NCBI GenBank assembly: GCA_005503165.1
Contig: SCNT01000015.1
Span: forward strand, 1 to 64,000
Origin: Sphingomonadaceae bacterium 3R27E2-A
GTDB taxonomy: Bacteria > Pseudomonadota > Alphaproteobacteria > Sphingomonadales > Sphingomonadaceae
DNA length: 64,000 nt
Direction: 5' to 3'
A program made the translations under genes and the position numbers. This document shows positions 1 through 8,211 of the stretch, one piece after another (within the stretch, counting starts at the first letter, position 1; each line of letters starts with the position of its first letter). The notes below the pieces were generated by a model. The model made no database searches and had not been told where the DNA came from. It saw only the letters and a list, made by a program, of their open reading frames with translations.

Positions 1-347
1 CGGGCGGGGCGATCGCGATCGCCGCGGCCAACCGCGTGCTGATGTTCGAACATGCCGTCTATTCGGTGATCTCGCCCGAGGGCTGCGCCTCGATCCTGTG
101 GCGCACCGCCGACAGGGCGGCTGACGCCGCGGCGGCGATGAAGATGACGCCCGAGGATCTGCTGGCCTTGAAGGTCATCGACCGTATCGTCCCCGAACCC
201 GTGGGTGGGGCGCATCGCGCGCCAGAGATCGCGATCAAGGCGCTGGGCGATGCGATCGCCGAGGAACTCGACGCGCTGGCGGGGCTGCCGCGCGAGACGA
301 TCCTGACGGCCCGCGAGGAAAAATTCCTCGCCATGGGCCGCGCCTGA
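1..347 (+). CDS. accA: Acetyl-CoA carboxylase carboxyltransferase subunit alpha, C-terminal part
   Basis: The reading frame is open from base 3 and lacks its start, so only the last ~114 residues are present. The sequence GGAIAIAAANRVLMFEHAVY, followed by SPEGCASILW, is the conserved C-terminal half of AccA, which transfers the carboxyl group from biotin carboxyl carrier protein to acetyl-CoA in the cytoplasm (first step of fatty acid synthesis). A 4-bp stem with a TTCG loop (359-370) follows the stop but has no T tract. The call is secure; completeness cannot be judged. Confidence 0.93.
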   Translation, partial: GGAIAIAAANRVLMFEHAVYSVISPEGCASILWRTADRAADAAAAMKMTPEDLLALKVIDRIVPEPVGGAHRAPEIAIKALGDAIAEELDALAGLPRETILTAREEKFLAMGRA

Positions 348-476
348 TCGCATCGGAACCCGTTCGCGGGATCGACGTTCTCCCCTGACAACCCGATGAG
401 CAAGATGTTCATCGCGGGTCTTGCCGTGCGCCGATATAGGCTATGGCAGAGCGAACAGGACCAAAGGGAGGCGAGA

Positions 477-1991
477 ATGGGCCGGAAAACGACGACAGCA
501 TTGGCGATTTGCCTCGCCGCCGCGGTGGGCGCGGGCGGCATCGGCGCCGGCGCCGAGGCCCAGACCCGGGGCAAGGCCAAGACGATCAAGACCGCGACCG
601 CGATCACGCCGAGCGAACGCAAGCAGGGCGCCGAGGCGCACCCGCAGCTCGTCCAGGAATTCGGCGGCAATTACGAAGGCCCGCAGGCGGCTTATGTCGG
701 GCGCATCGGCCAGAATATCGCGGTCCAGTCGCGGCTGTCGAACGCGCGCAGCGACTTCACCGTTACCTTGCTCAATTCGCCGGTGAACAACGCCTTCGCG
801 ATCCCCGGCGGCTATGTCTATGTCACGCGCCAGCTGATGGCGCTGATGAACGACGAGGCTGAGCTTGCGGGCGTGCTCGGCCACGAGGTCGGCCATGTCG
901 CCGCGCAGCACAGCAAGAAGCGCCAGTCAGCGGCGACGCGCAATACGATCCTCGGCGTCCTCGCGGGCGTGCTCGGCGGGGCGATCGGCGACAATGGCGG
1001 CTTGCTCGGCGGGCTCGGCGGGCTGCTCCAGAATAATGCGATGAAGGTCGCGCAGCTCGCGACCTTGGGCTTCTCGCGCAGCCAGGAGCTCGAGGCCGAC
1101 CAGCTCGGCGTGCAATATCTGAAGAGCGCGGGTTACGACCCGGTGGCGCTGTCGACGGTACTCGCGAGCCTCGCCAACCAGACGAGCCTCGAGGCGCGAT
1201 TGTCGGGCGGCGATGCGCGCGCCCTGCCCGAATGGGCGAGCACCCACCCCGACCCCGCGTCGCGGGTCCGCAACGCCGAAACGCTGGCGGCGCGCGCGGG
1301 TGGGGGCGGCGTGCGCAACGCCGACGCCTTTTATGCGTCGGTCGACGGCGTGCTCTATGGCGACGATCCGGCGCAGGGCGTGGTCGAGGGCAATGAATTC
1401 CTCCACCCCGACCTGCGCCTGAAATTTGCGGTACCGAGCGGTTACGGCATGCAGAACGGCACGACCGCGGTGTCGGTGAGCGGCAGCGGCGGGCAGGCGC
1501 AGTTCACGACCGCACCCTATAGTGGCGACATGAACGCCTATATCGCAGCGGCCTTCAAGTCGGTCGCGGGCAACACCGCACTGTCCGCCAGCAGCGTCCA
1601 GCGCACCACGGTGAACGGAATCCCGGCCTATTATTCGACCGCGCGCGCGAACACCCAGTCGGGCGCGGTCGATGTGACCGTCTTCGCCTATGAATTTTCG
1701 CGGACCAGCGCCTATCATTTCGTCGCGCTGACCAAGGCCGGCGGCGGCAGCGCGTTCAATCCGATGTACAACAGCGTGCGGCGGCTGAGCAGCGCCGAGG
1801 CGGCGGCGATCAAGCCGCGGCGGATCGATGTGGTGACGGTGGCGCGCGGCGACACCGTCGCGACGCTGGCGCGGCGCATGGCGTACAGCAATTACCAGAC
1901 CGAGCGTTTCCAGGTGCTCAACCGGCTGACGGCGACAAGCCGGCTGACCCCGGGGCAGAAGGTCAAGATCGTGGTCTACGCCAGCCGCTGA
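477..1991 (+). CDS. Exported M48-family zinc metalloprotease with C-terminal LysM-like domain
   Basis: The 504-residue protein begins at an ATG preceded by an AAAGGGAGG ribosome site; an in-frame ATG at 396 lacks one and would hide the signal peptide. Residues 1-29 form a signal peptide ending near GAEAQ. HEVGH at residues 136-140 is the zinc motif of M48 peptidases and QELEAD further on supplies the third ligand. A glycine-rich loop follows HEVGH. The last ~50 residues (VARGDTVATLARRM...) resemble a LysM peptidoglycan-binding domain. The family is periplasmic (BepA/YfgC-like) and handles outer-membrane protein quality control; that role is inferred. It is likely transcribed alone. Confidence 0.85.
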   Translation: MGRKTTTALAICLAAAVGAGGIGAGAEAQTRGKAKTIKTATAITPSERKQGAEAHPQLVQEFGGNYEGPQAAYVGRIGQNIAVQSRLSNARSDFTVTLLNSPVNNAFAIPGGYVYVTRQLMALMNDEAELAGVLGHEVGHVAAQHSKKRQSAATRNTILGVLAGVLGGAIGDNGGLLGGLGGLLQNNAMKVAQLATLGFSRSQELEADQLGVQYLKSAGYDPVALSTVLASLANQTSLEARLSGGDARALPEWASTHPDPASRVRNAETLAARAGGGGVRNADAFYASVDGVLYGDDPAQGVVEGNEFLHPDLRLKFAVPSGYGMQNGTTAVSVSGSGGQAQFTTAPYSGDMNAYIAAAFKSVAGNTALSASSVQRTTVNGIPAYYSTARANTQSGAVDVTVFAYEFSRTSAYHFVALTKAGGGSAFNPMYNSVRRLSSAEAAAIKPRRIDVVTVARGDTVATLARRMAYSNYQTERFQVLNRLTATSRLTPGQKVKIVVYASR

Positions 1992-2020
1992 GCTTGCGCA
2001 GCGCGGCGGCTTATCGGCGC

Positions 2021-2054
2021 AAAGAAAATGGGGCGGTGGAAACCACCGCCCCAT
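2021..2054 (-). terminator. Rho-independent terminator of the first Flp pilin gene
   Basis: A perfect 12-bp stem (2028-2039 with 2043-2054) closes on an AAA loop. Read on the minus strand it is followed by TTTTCTTT, so it terminates the leftward pilin transcript; it may also stop the M48 transcript from the other side. Confidence 0.8.
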
Positions 2055-2098
2055 CTCTGTCTCTTGGTACCCGGCAAAACCGGGCGCCGACGCGAAGC

Positions 2099-2257
2099 TT
2101 AGAGCTTGGCGTTGACGTTGTTGAACGTGTTGCTCACGCCCTTACCAACCGAGGTCATCGCGGTGATGCCGGCGACGGCGATCAGGGCGGCGATCAGGCC
2201 ATATTCGATGGCGGTGGCGGCTTTGTTGTCGCGAACGAACTTCTTGATGAACTTCAT
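2099..2257 (-). CDS. flp: Flp-type IVb pilin
   Basis: A 52-residue protein read on the minus strand starts at an ATG preceded by TAGGAGACC. It begins MKFIKKFVRDNKAATAIEYG and continues into a hydrophobic helix. The short basic leader followed by A-x-A-I-E-Y-G is the Flp/Fap pilin signature; prepilin peptidase would cut upstream of this block, leaving the Glu and Tyr typical of the mature pilin. Flp pilins form adhesive Tad pili at the inner membrane. No tad or cpa assembly genes are in this window, so the assembly machine must lie elsewhere. A strong terminator lies directly downstream. Confidence 0.88.
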   Translation of the reverse strand: MKFIKKFVRDNKAATAIEYGLIAALIAVAGITAMTSVGKGVSNTFNNVNAKL

Positions 2258-2384
2258 GTCTGGTCTCCTAACAAGTCACTTGCCCGGTTGACACTCTGGT
2301 CTTGGTCAACATCGACGGTTCTAAGCGCTATTGGTTTTGAAAGTCTTAATGTGGCCGCGCGCCCGGTCTTTTCTCTGAGTCCCG

Positions 2385-2555
2385 TTACAGGACAGACGTG
2401 CTTTTCGACGCGACGTTGTTCCACATCGAACTGGCCGACCTGCCGACGTTGGTCATCGCGACGCTGGCGGCCACAAAAATCAATGCGAGTATCAGCCCAT
2501 ATTCGACAGCCGTGGCGGCTCTGGTCGACCGCATCAGCTCCACGATATGTGTCAT
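2385..2555 (-). CDS. Second Flp-type pilin (divergent paralogue)
   Basis: A 56-residue protein starts at an ATG with a GGGGCAGGG ribosome site; an in-frame ATG 20 codons upstream has no such site. The segment STRAATAVEYGLILALIFVA is the Flp pilin processing and membrane helix. It differs clearly from the pilin at 2099-2257 in leader and tail, so it may be a minor pilin. The two genes run in the same direction with 127 bp between them, enough for a separate promoter. Confidence 0.82.
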   Translation of the reverse strand: MTHIVELMRSTRAATAVEYGLILALIFVAASVAMTNVGRSASSMWNNVASKSTSVL

Positions 2556-2766
2556 GTCCCTGCCCCTATCTTGTGACAGGATCATCGTCCCTGAACCGCA
2601 AAGCCCTTTGTTCACGGCCGTTTATGTGGAGCGGGTGGTCACTGGTCCGTGCCGCGTCGCGCCTTTGCCCTGAACGAAATGCAAATCAAACCTTGGCCGT
2701 GCAATTCGAGGATTCTGGTCCTAGAGTTCCCGAGGCCTACGGATTTCGCATATCAGGGTTAATAAT

Positions 2767-3195
2767 TTGTCCTCTCCCACCTCGTCAAAAGCCGCTGAAA
2801 ACTGTCTCATTGTGGTCGCCGCGGCGATGGTCGATCGCGACGGCCGCGTGCTGGTCCAGCAGCGGCCGCCGGGTAGGTCGATGGCGGGGCTTTGGGAGTT
2901 CCCCGGCGGCAAGCTCGAGCCCGGCGAAACCCCCGAGGCCGCGCTGATCCGCGAACTCGCCGAGGAACTGGGGATCGAAGTCGACCATGCGTGCCTGGCG
3001 CCCGCCTGTTTCGCGAGCGAGCCGCTGGACGGCCGCCACCTGCTGCTGCTCGTCTATGCGCTGCGCAAATGGCAGGGCGTGCCCGAGGCGCGGCATGCGA
3101 CCGCGCTGCGCTGGGTGCGTCCGGTCGAGCTTTACGGCCTCGACATGCCGCCGGCCGACCGGCCGCTCATCGGGCTGCTCGAGGCGCTGCTCTAG
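2767..3195 (+). CDS. mutT: MutT-type Nudix hydrolase (8-oxo-dGTP diphosphatase-like)
   Basis: The 142-residue product starts at TTG. Residues ~43-65 match the Nudix box: GGKLEPGETPEAALIRELAEE, broken here only by naming its parts, has G, E, RE and EE in the right spacing. The family removes oxidised nucleotides such as 8-oxo-dGTP from the pool, preventing transversions. Length and the N-terminal VVAAAMVDRDGRVLVQQRP strand pattern fit MutT rather than other Nudix classes. It converges with the methyltransferase gene, and their stops overlap by 4 bp. Confidence 0.85.
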   Translation: MSSPTSSKAAENCLIVVAAAMVDRDGRVLVQQRPPGRSMAGLWEFPGGKLEPGETPEAALIRELAEELGIEVDHACLAPACFASEPLDGRHLLLLVYALRKWQGVPEARHATALRWVRPVELYGLDMPPADRPLIGLLEALL

Positions 3196-4043
3196 CCTTT
3201 CGGTTTGAGCGCCTCGGCCAGCGAGGCGGTGCCGCTGCCGCGGCGTGCGGGCCGCGGCTGGCCGGGGTGCGGCGCCCAGCCGCTGAAATGGATCAGCCGG
3301 AACACCTCGGCCACGCGGCCGTCGGGGTCGGCCTGCGCGGCGAAGGCGAGCGCGATACGCGCGACTTCTTCGCGCGTCAGCGGCGGCGGCGCAGCGGCGA
3401 GCCGGCTCGCGAGCCCGGCGCCACGCAGGTCGCGGACGAGCGCGAACCAGTCGCCGTATCGCACCGACAGCGCTTCGACGTCGACGACGGGGAGTGTGAA
3501 GCCGGTGCGCTGAAGCAGATTGCCCATCGCGGCGAGGTCGATCTGGGGATGCAGGCGCGCGATCGAGCGCACGCCGTCGGCCATCACCGCGCGGCGCAGC
3601 TTCGCGAGGCTGCCGTCGCCGACGAAGCTGCCGAGCAGCAGGCCGTCGGGCGCGAGAAGCGCGCGCAGGCGGACGAGCGCGCCGGGCACATCATTGACGC
3701 TGTCGAGCCCGCCGGGCCACAGGATCAGGTCGAAGCTGGCGAAGGGCAGCTCGATCGCATCGGGCTCGCCGGTGACCGCACCGGTCGCCGCGGCAAGACG
3801 GGGTCCGGCCTCGAGGATCGTCACCTCGCTGCCGGCGGCGCGCAGTTGCGCCGCGAGCGACGGGTCGTGCGCGCCGATCAACAGCGCGCGCGAAAAACTG
3901 CGCGTCACCATCGCCAGCCGGTCGAGCAGGCTCTCGGCGATGATCGGGGCGAGGAAATCGGTGCCCGGCGGCAGCTTCGCGAGCCGATCGCGCTGGGCAC
4001 GAAGGCGCGCCGGGGAAAAAAGCGGGGCGGGGGGCGGCGACAT
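3192..4043 (-). CDS. SAM-dependent methyltransferase (BioC/NDUFAF5-like)
   Basis: The 283-residue protein starts at MSPPPAPLF. LLIGAHDPSLAAQL is the first SAM-binding strand and loop, EVTILEAGP the second, and FDLILWPGGLDSVNDVPGAL the post-motif-II strand of a class I methyltransferase. LLAPDGLLLGSFVGDGSL matches the BioC/NDUFAF5 group. The substrate cannot be told from sequence. It is divergent from the ComF-like gene with only 42 bp between the start codons, a pairing often seen in related alphaproteobacteria (general knowledge). Confidence 0.78.
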   Translation of the reverse strand: MSPPPAPLFSPARLRAQRDRLAKLPPGTDFLAPIIAESLLDRLAMVTRSFSRALLIGAHDPSLAAQLRAAGSEVTILEAGPRLAAATGAVTGEPDAIELPFASFDLILWPGGLDSVNDVPGALVRLRALLAPDGLLLGSFVGDGSLAKLRRAVMADGVRSIARLHPQIDLAAMGNLLQRTGFTLPVVDVEALSVRYGDWFALVRDLRGAGLASRLAAAPPPLTREEVARIALAFAAQADPDGRVAEVFRLIHFSGWAPHPGQPRPARRGSGTASLAEALKPKG

Positions 4044-4085
4044 GCGGCGCTTGTGCCGCCTCGCGTCCTGCTTCACAAGCGGCAC

Positions 4086-4955
4086 ATGGGGGCAGCGACG
4101 GGCGAAGTCGACGGCGGACCCTCGGCGGGAGCGGCCGATGCGCTGCTCCATGGGCTCGGCCGGGCCGGGCGCGCGCTGATCGATTTTGCATTGCCGCCGC
4201 GCTGTCCCGCCTGCGGGACGATCGTCGCGGGCGACCGGCAATTCTGCCTCGCCTGCTGGCAGTCGCTGCACTTCCTCGATGGCCCCGCCTGCGCCCGCTG
4301 CTCGATTCCGTTGCCCGACGCATTGCCCGGGACGGAGATGCAATGCGGAGCGTGCCTCGCCGATCCGCCGCCCTTCGAGGGCGCGCCCTCGGCGGTCGCT
4401 TACGGCCCGGCGGCGCGTACCGTCGCGCTGCGACTCAAATATGGGCGGCGCGTCGGCCATGCGCGGCTGATGGCGGGGCTGATGGTGCGGCCGCTGATGG
4501 CGCTGGCGGGTGGGGGTGACGCCTTGCTCGTGCCGGTGCCGCTGCATCGCCGGCGGCTGTGGTCGCGCGGCTTCAACCAGGCGGCGCTGGTCGCCGGCGA
4601 ATTGACGCGGCTGACCGGGGTGCCGCACGACCACGACCTGCTGCTCCGCGCCAGGGCGACCGCGTCGCTGCGCGGCAAGGGGCGGCGCGAGCGCGAAAAG
4701 ATCGTCACGGGTGCGTTCAAGCTCGCCGAGGGCGCGAAGGCGCGTGCCGCGGGGCGCCATCTGGTGCTGGTCGACGACGTCCACGCCAGCGGCGCGACGC
4801 TGCGTGCCGCGGCGAAGACCCTGCGGCGCAGCGGCGCCGCGCGCGTGTCGGCGCTGTGCTGGGCGCGGGTCGTCCCCGACGCGCTGGCGGGCGGCAACAT
4901 ATTTGACTTTGCATCGTTGGATTCCGATATGGTCGACGAAAGGATGATAAGGTAG
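4086..4955 (+). CDS. ComF family phosphoribosyltransferase-like protein
   Basis: The 289-residue protein begins at MGAATGEVDGG. CPAC plus further CxxC pairs in the first 100 residues form the zinc finger of the ComF/GntX family, and VLVDDVHASGAT near the C-terminus is the phosphoribosyl-pyrophosphate loop of type I phosphoribosyltransferases. ComF relatives assist DNA uptake in competent bacteria and are of uncertain role elsewhere. The frame stays open upstream across the neighbouring antisense gene, but that part carries no ComF features. The glutaredoxin gene follows 5 bp after the stop, so they probably share a transcript. Confidence 0.85.
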   Translation: MGAATGEVDGGPSAGAADALLHGLGRAGRALIDFALPPRCPACGTIVAGDRQFCLACWQSLHFLDGPACARCSIPLPDALPGTEMQCGACLADPPPFEGAPSAVAYGPAARTVALRLKYGRRVGHARLMAGLMVRPLMALAGGGDALLVPVPLHRRRLWSRGFNQAALVAGELTRLTGVPHDHDLLLRARATASLRGKGRREREKIVTGAFKLAEGAKARAAGRHLVLVDDVHASGATLRAAAKTLRRSGAARVSALCWARVVPDALAGGNIFDFASLDSDMVDERMIR

Positions 4956-4960
4956 CCGCC

Positions 4961-5221
4961 ATGGCCAAGATCGAAGTGTTCACCAAATTCTTCTGCCCCT
5001 ATTGCACGCGCGCGAAGGCGTTGCTCGACGGCAAGGGCACCGATTATCAGGAAATCGACGTGACGATGGACCGCGCCGGGTTCGAGACGATGGTCGAGCG
5101 CGCCGGCGGACGCCGCACTGTCCCGCAGATATTCATCGACGGCAAGCACATCGGCGGCAGCGACGACCTCGCCGCGCTCGACGCGCGGGGCGGGCTGGAT
5201 CCGCTGCTCGGCACGGCCTGA
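4961..5221 (+). CDS. grxC: Glutaredoxin 3
   Basis: The 86-residue protein has the dithiol active site CPYC at residues 12-15, the cis-proline motif TVPQIFI and the glutathione-binding GGSDDL, all in the spacing of GrxC. It reduces protein disulfides and glutathione mixed disulfides in the cytoplasm using glutathione. It is tightly packed between the ComF-like gene and the DUF1178 gene. Confidence 0.95.
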   Translation: MAKIEVFTKFFCPYCTRAKALLDGKGTDYQEIDVTMDRAGFETMVERAGGRRTVPQIFIDGKHIGGSDDLAALDARGGLDPLLGTA

Positions 5222-5225
5222 GCCG

Positions 5226-5702
5226 TTGATCGTCTTCGACCTTAGCTGCGCCGCCGGGGACCACCGGTTCGAGGCCTGGTTCAAGAGCAGCGAGAGTTTT
5301 GCCGACCAGCAGGCTCGCGGGCTGATCGCCTGCCCGATATGCGGCGACAGCAAGGTGGCGAAGGCGGTGATGGCGCCGCGCGTCGGGGCGAAGTCGAACC
5401 AGCTGGCGGCGCTCTCTGCATCAGCCGCCAATACCGCGCCCGAAAGCGCCGGCGAGGTGACTCCCCAACTGGTGCGCAAGGTCATGGCGGCGATCGCTGC
5501 CGAACAGGCCGAGATGCTGCCGCAGTCGCGATGGGTGGGGCGCGATTTCGCCGATGCCGCGCGCGCGATGCACGAGGGCCGCGCCGCCGTGGATCTGATC
5601 CACGGCCAGACCTCGCCCGATGAAGCGCGGGCGCTGCGCGACGAGGGCATCGCGGCGATGCCGCTGCTCGTCCCCTTCGTGCCGCCCGAGGCGGCGAACT
5701 GA
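5226..5702 (+). CDS. DUF1178 family protein
   Basis: The 158-residue product starts at TTG, 4 bp after grxC. MIVFDLSCAAGDHRFEAWF, then IACPICGDSKVAKAVMAPRV, is the diagnostic N-terminus of DUF1178, with a CPIC zinc-ribbon-like pair. The function of the family is unknown; it is widespread in alphaproteobacteria. Co-transcription with grxC is likely. It is the last chromosomal gene before the prophage. Confidence 0.88.
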   Translation: MIVFDLSCAAGDHRFEAWFKSSESFADQQARGLIACPICGDSKVAKAVMAPRVGAKSNQLAALSASAANTAPESAGEVTPQLVRKVMAAIAAEQAEMLPQSRWVGRDFADAARAMHEGRAAVDLIHGQTSPDEARALRDEGIAAMPLLVPFVPPEAAN

Positions 5703-5709
5703 TCCACGA

Positions 5710-5739
5710 TTGACGCTGTGCGCTCGCCGCCGCTACACG
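5710..5739 (+). promoter_or_regulatory. Native promoter of tRNA-Arg(CCT), now cut off from the intact gene
   Basis: TTGACG at 5710-5715 and TACACG at 5734-5739 are spaced 18 bp apart and place a start site a few bases before the tRNA 5' end at 5749. It reads into the truncated tRNA and then antisense into the integrase gene. Confidence 0.5.
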
Positions 5740-5748
5740 GGCGCCGGC

Positions 5749-5789
5749 GCACCCGTAGCTCAGCAGGATAGAGCATCAGATTCCTAATC
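5749..5789 (+). pseudogene. attL: 5' 41 nt of tRNA-Arg(CCT)
   Basis: These 41 bp are identical to 46352-46392 and cover the tRNA from its first base through the anticodon loop into the 3' side of the anticodon stem. The remaining 36 nt are missing, so the copy cannot fold as a tRNA. It is the left attachment site left by prophage integration. Confidence 0.93.
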
Positions 5790-5808
5790 CTTGTCCGATG
5801 GTGCCTAA

Positions 5809-6921
5809 CTAACTGACTTTGCTTTCTTTGTCGGTTTCGTGTGCCGTGGATTGTGCCATGCGCGCCGCGACTTTGTCGAAGGTGCTGGTCACGTCGTCGG
5901 GTTCGACATGGGCGTAGCGCGCGGTCGTCTTGATGTCCTTGTGGGCCATCGCTTCCTTCAGTGTCGGCAGGTCGACCCCAGCCTTGCGCGCCCAGGTGCC
6001 GAAGGTGTGGCGCAAGTCGTGCCAGCGGAAATCGACCAGCCCCAGCGCCTTGCGCAGGGCTTCCCACCGGCGGCGATAGTTGCGCCATTCGAATACGTCG
6101 GCGCCGCCGCCGGGGATCTCGCCCGTTGCCGCGACGATCCCTTGCCGGCGGCGTTTCAGCATCTCGACCACCGGCGGGGCCAGGCGCACGACCATCGGCA
6201 CGCCGCCCTTGGTCCGGGCGATCGTCACGCTGGCGCCGCGCAGGTCGACCATGTGCCAGCGCCAGCGCATGTTCCCGCGGCGCAGCCCGGTGGCGACGGC
6301 CGCCAGGATCAGGTCGGCCATGTCGGCGTCGTCGTTCGCGCGCATCGCGTCGAATTCGTCGTGACTGGCGAAGCGGTTGCGCGGCTGGTTCTCCGCATAT
6401 TTGATCTTCGACCAGGGCAGCGCCGCGACGGGCTGGCCGTGAATGTCGCGCGCATGGGCCAGCGCGGCCTGAAGGTAGGACAGATCGCGGTTGATCGTCG
6501 GCGGCGACACGAAGCGCGGCGGTCGCTTCGCCGCGGCCTCGATCGCTTTCTTCGTCCTGGCGCCGCGGTGCGCGGGCTCGCCGCGGCGGCGCGCGCGAAA
6601 GTCCATCAGCATCGCGCTGGTCAGCGCGTCGGCCGCGGTGGTGCAATCGAGGCAGCGGTCGAGGTTTTCGATGTTCGACCAGATCGAATCGGCGCTGCGC
6701 AGGTGGCTGGCGTGATCCTCCCACCAGCGGGTGAGGCATTCGCCGACGGTCCACACGGCGCCACTGCGTTTCGCCTGCCGCTGCAGGCGGTCGATTATGC
6801 GGTCGGCCGCCTTTGCCGCTTCGCGCTTTCCCGCTTCGCCCGTGCTTTCGCGATATCGCCGACCGGCGATGGTGGTGTCGACCCACCAGAACGGCGAGCC
6901 GGGCCTTTGATAGAGACGCAT
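5809..6921 (-). CDS. int: Tyrosine site-specific integrase
   Basis: The 370-residue protein has an arm-binding N-terminus (MRLYQRPGSPFWWVDT), a core-binding segment near residues 60-175, and a catalytic domain with TGLRRGN (first Arg), HDLRHTFGTW (HxxR) and TARYAHV (nucleophile Tyr). It recombines attP with the tRNA-Arg gene. It is the last gene of the leftward operon and lies 19 bp from attL. Its first 127 nt overlap the preceding HTH gene in another frame. Confidence 0.95.
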   Translation of the reverse strand: MRLYQRPGSPFWWVDTTIAGRRYRESTGEAGKREAAKAADRIIDRLQRQAKRSGAVWTVGECLTRWWEDHASHLRSADSIWSNIENLDRCLDCTTAADALTSAMLMDFRARRRGEPAHRGARTKKAIEAAAKRPPRFVSPPTINRDLSYLQAALAHARDIHGQPVAALPWSKIKYAENQPRNRFASHDEFDAMRANDDADMADLILAAVATGLRRGNMRWRWHMVDLRGASVTIARTKGGVPMVVRLAPPVVEMLKRRRQGIVAATGEIPGGGADVFEWRNYRRRWEALRKALGLVDFRWHDLRHTFGTWARKAGVDLPTLKEAMAHKDIKTTARYAHVEPDDVTSTFDKVAARMAQSTAHETDKESKVS

Positions 6922-7106
6922 CGCGTCCGCCTTTCGTCGATGAATCGGTCGAGGTCGGCGATGCTGTAGCGGATCGCGCCGCCGATCAAGACATAGTCGA
7001 CGTCGCCCGCCTGGCGCAGCTTGCGCAGGGTGCGCCCGCAGATGGCGAGCCGCGCCGCCGCCTCGGGCTCCTTGAGCAGCGCGGGGAGTGGGGCGGGGTC
7101 AGTCAT
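6795..7106 (-). CDS. MerR/excisionase-like HTH protein (putative Xis)
   Basis: The 103-residue product starts at MTDPAPLP, whose ATG overlaps the stop of the upstream gene (ATGA). Residues ~9-55 (EPEAAARLAICGRTLRKLRQ... then GGAIRYSIADLDRFI) form the winged helix of excisionases and helix-turn-helix family 17. The basic C-terminal tail overlaps the integrase start by 127 nt. Position directly before int fits a directionality factor; this role is inferred. Confidence 0.7.
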   Translation of the reverse strand: MTDPAPLPALLKEPEAAARLAICGRTLRKLRQAGDVDYVLIGGAIRYSIADLDRFIDERRTRCVSIKGPARRSGGSTPPSPVGDIAKARAKRESAKRQRRPTA

Positions 7107-7771
7107 GCCGCCATCTGCCGCGCCGCCTGTGCGCCCCACTGATCGGCGATGGCGGCGGCCATGCCGGGGAAGAAGCGGCTGCGCTCCTTCTGGCGGTCGG
7201 CGCCCGGGGGCATGCGAAAGACGCGCTCGTCGGGCATGGCGTCGTCGGGCAGACCCAGCGCCGCGCGGGCGCCGCCGATGGTCGCATGATCAGGCTCGAG
7301 AGGCGCGAGGCCGCGCAACCACCAGCAGGTGCGCTTCCTTTCCCAGTCGCCGAACTGCCACGGCTGCACCGATTGCGCGAAAGGCCGATAGTTGACGATC
7401 CGCTCCTTCGCGTGGCGGTGCATCACCGGGTTCTCGATTGCGACGCACGGAATCGGGGCGTTCCAGCAGGCGGAGAACAGCGCGGCGCCATCGTCGAGGG
7501 CGCGCCACATGTCGGCAAGCGTGCGCCCCTCGGGCGGTCGCGTGAGCCAGCGAACGCCGCTGTTGCACAAGCGGGTGCAGGGCGGGTGCATCACGGCCAG
7601 CAAGTCCCACCCGTCATTCAGGATATCGCGGATGTCGCCGGTGATGTGGCGATTGCTCTGATCCTCCGCCGGCAGCAGGTCGCACGACCATGCGTCATAG
7701 CCGCGGTCCAGAAAGGCGCGGCGGACGATGCCGGAATATTCGCAGCCAATCAGGATGCGCGGCGTGCTCAC
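7103..7771 (-). CDS. Phage C5-cytosine DNA methyltransferase-like protein
   Basis: The 222-residue protein starts at GTG (VSTPRILIGCEYSG). LIGCEYSGIVRRAF corresponds to the SAM-binding motif I (FxGxG-like), MHPPCTRLC carries the Pro-Cys of the catalytic motif IV, and IENPVMHRH the ENV-type motif VI. KRTCWWLRGL is typical of the compact phage version. The order matches C5-cytosine methylases, but the target recognition region is very short, so activity is uncertain. It overlaps both neighbours by 4 bp, showing tight translational coupling in the leftward operon. Confidence 0.65.
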   Translation of the reverse strand: MSTPRILIGCEYSGIVRRAFLDRGYDAWSCDLLPAEDQSNRHITGDIRDILNDGWDLLAVMHPPCTRLCNSGVRWLTRPPEGRTLADMWRALDDGAALFSACWNAPIPCVAIENPVMHRHAKERIVNYRPFAQSVQPWQFGDWERKRTCWWLRGLAPLEPDHATIGGARAALGLPDDAMPDERVFRMPPGADRQKERSRFFPGMAAAIADQWGAQAARQMAA

Positions 7772-8211
7772 GCCGCCAGTTCCCAGAGGTGCTTGTCGAC
7801 AGTCGGGTGATTGTCGGTGCGCGGCCGGGACGGGCAATCCCACGATCTGCCGCGAACCTCGCCCAGCAGCTGCCACCCCGCCGCGCGGAGCGAGACGCCG
7901 CTTTCGCTGGCCAGTGTGTAGGTGCCGATGCGCCGATAGCCCATCGCGAAGGCGGCGCGCGCGGCGGCGCCGAGCAGGAACGACGGCGCGTTGCGCTGCC
8001 CGCCGGTGCACAGCCGCGTCACCTCGAGCGTCAAGCCGTCGTCGCGAACGCGGCTGATCGGTCGACCGACGATCGCGACCCCGACGACGACGCCATCGAC
8101 GGTCGCGGCGATCGAGAATTTATGTCCCCGCGGGGCGCGGTGGTGTCGGTGATTGGCGTCGACGAAGCGCGCAGCCTCGGCAAAGCTGATCGGGGCAAGG
8201 CTTAGGCTCAC
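7768..8211 (-). CDS. XF1762 family protein (GNAT-like)
   Basis: The 147-residue protein starts at GTG. HHRAPRGHKFSIAATVDG, then GVAIVGRPISR and LEVTRLCTGG, are the hallmarks of the XF1762 family, found in phages and mobile elements. The strand pattern suggests an acetyltransferase-like fold. Its function is unknown. Start and stop overlap neighbouring genes by 4 bp. Confidence 0.7.
   Translation of the reverse strand: MSLSLAPISFAEAARFVDANHRHHRAPRGHKFSIAATVDGVVVGVAIVGRPISRVRDDGLTLEVTRLCTGGQRNAPSFLLGAAARAAFAMGYRRIGTYTLASESGVSLRAAGWQLLGEVRGRSWDCPSRPRTDNHPTVDKHLWELAA

Noticed and set aside
2892..4085. Long upstream extension of the ComF-like reading frame
   Set aside because: It crosses the Nudix gene and lies antisense to the methyltransferase, has no recognisable domain, and is a product of high GC content.
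4044..4784. Long N-terminal extension of the methyltransferase frame
   Set aside because: It is antisense to the ComF-like gene, Arg/Pro-rich and precedes a good internal start at 4043.
5749..5789. A second functional tRNA-Arg
   Set aside because: Only the first 41 nt are present; the T arm and 3' acceptor strand are missing.
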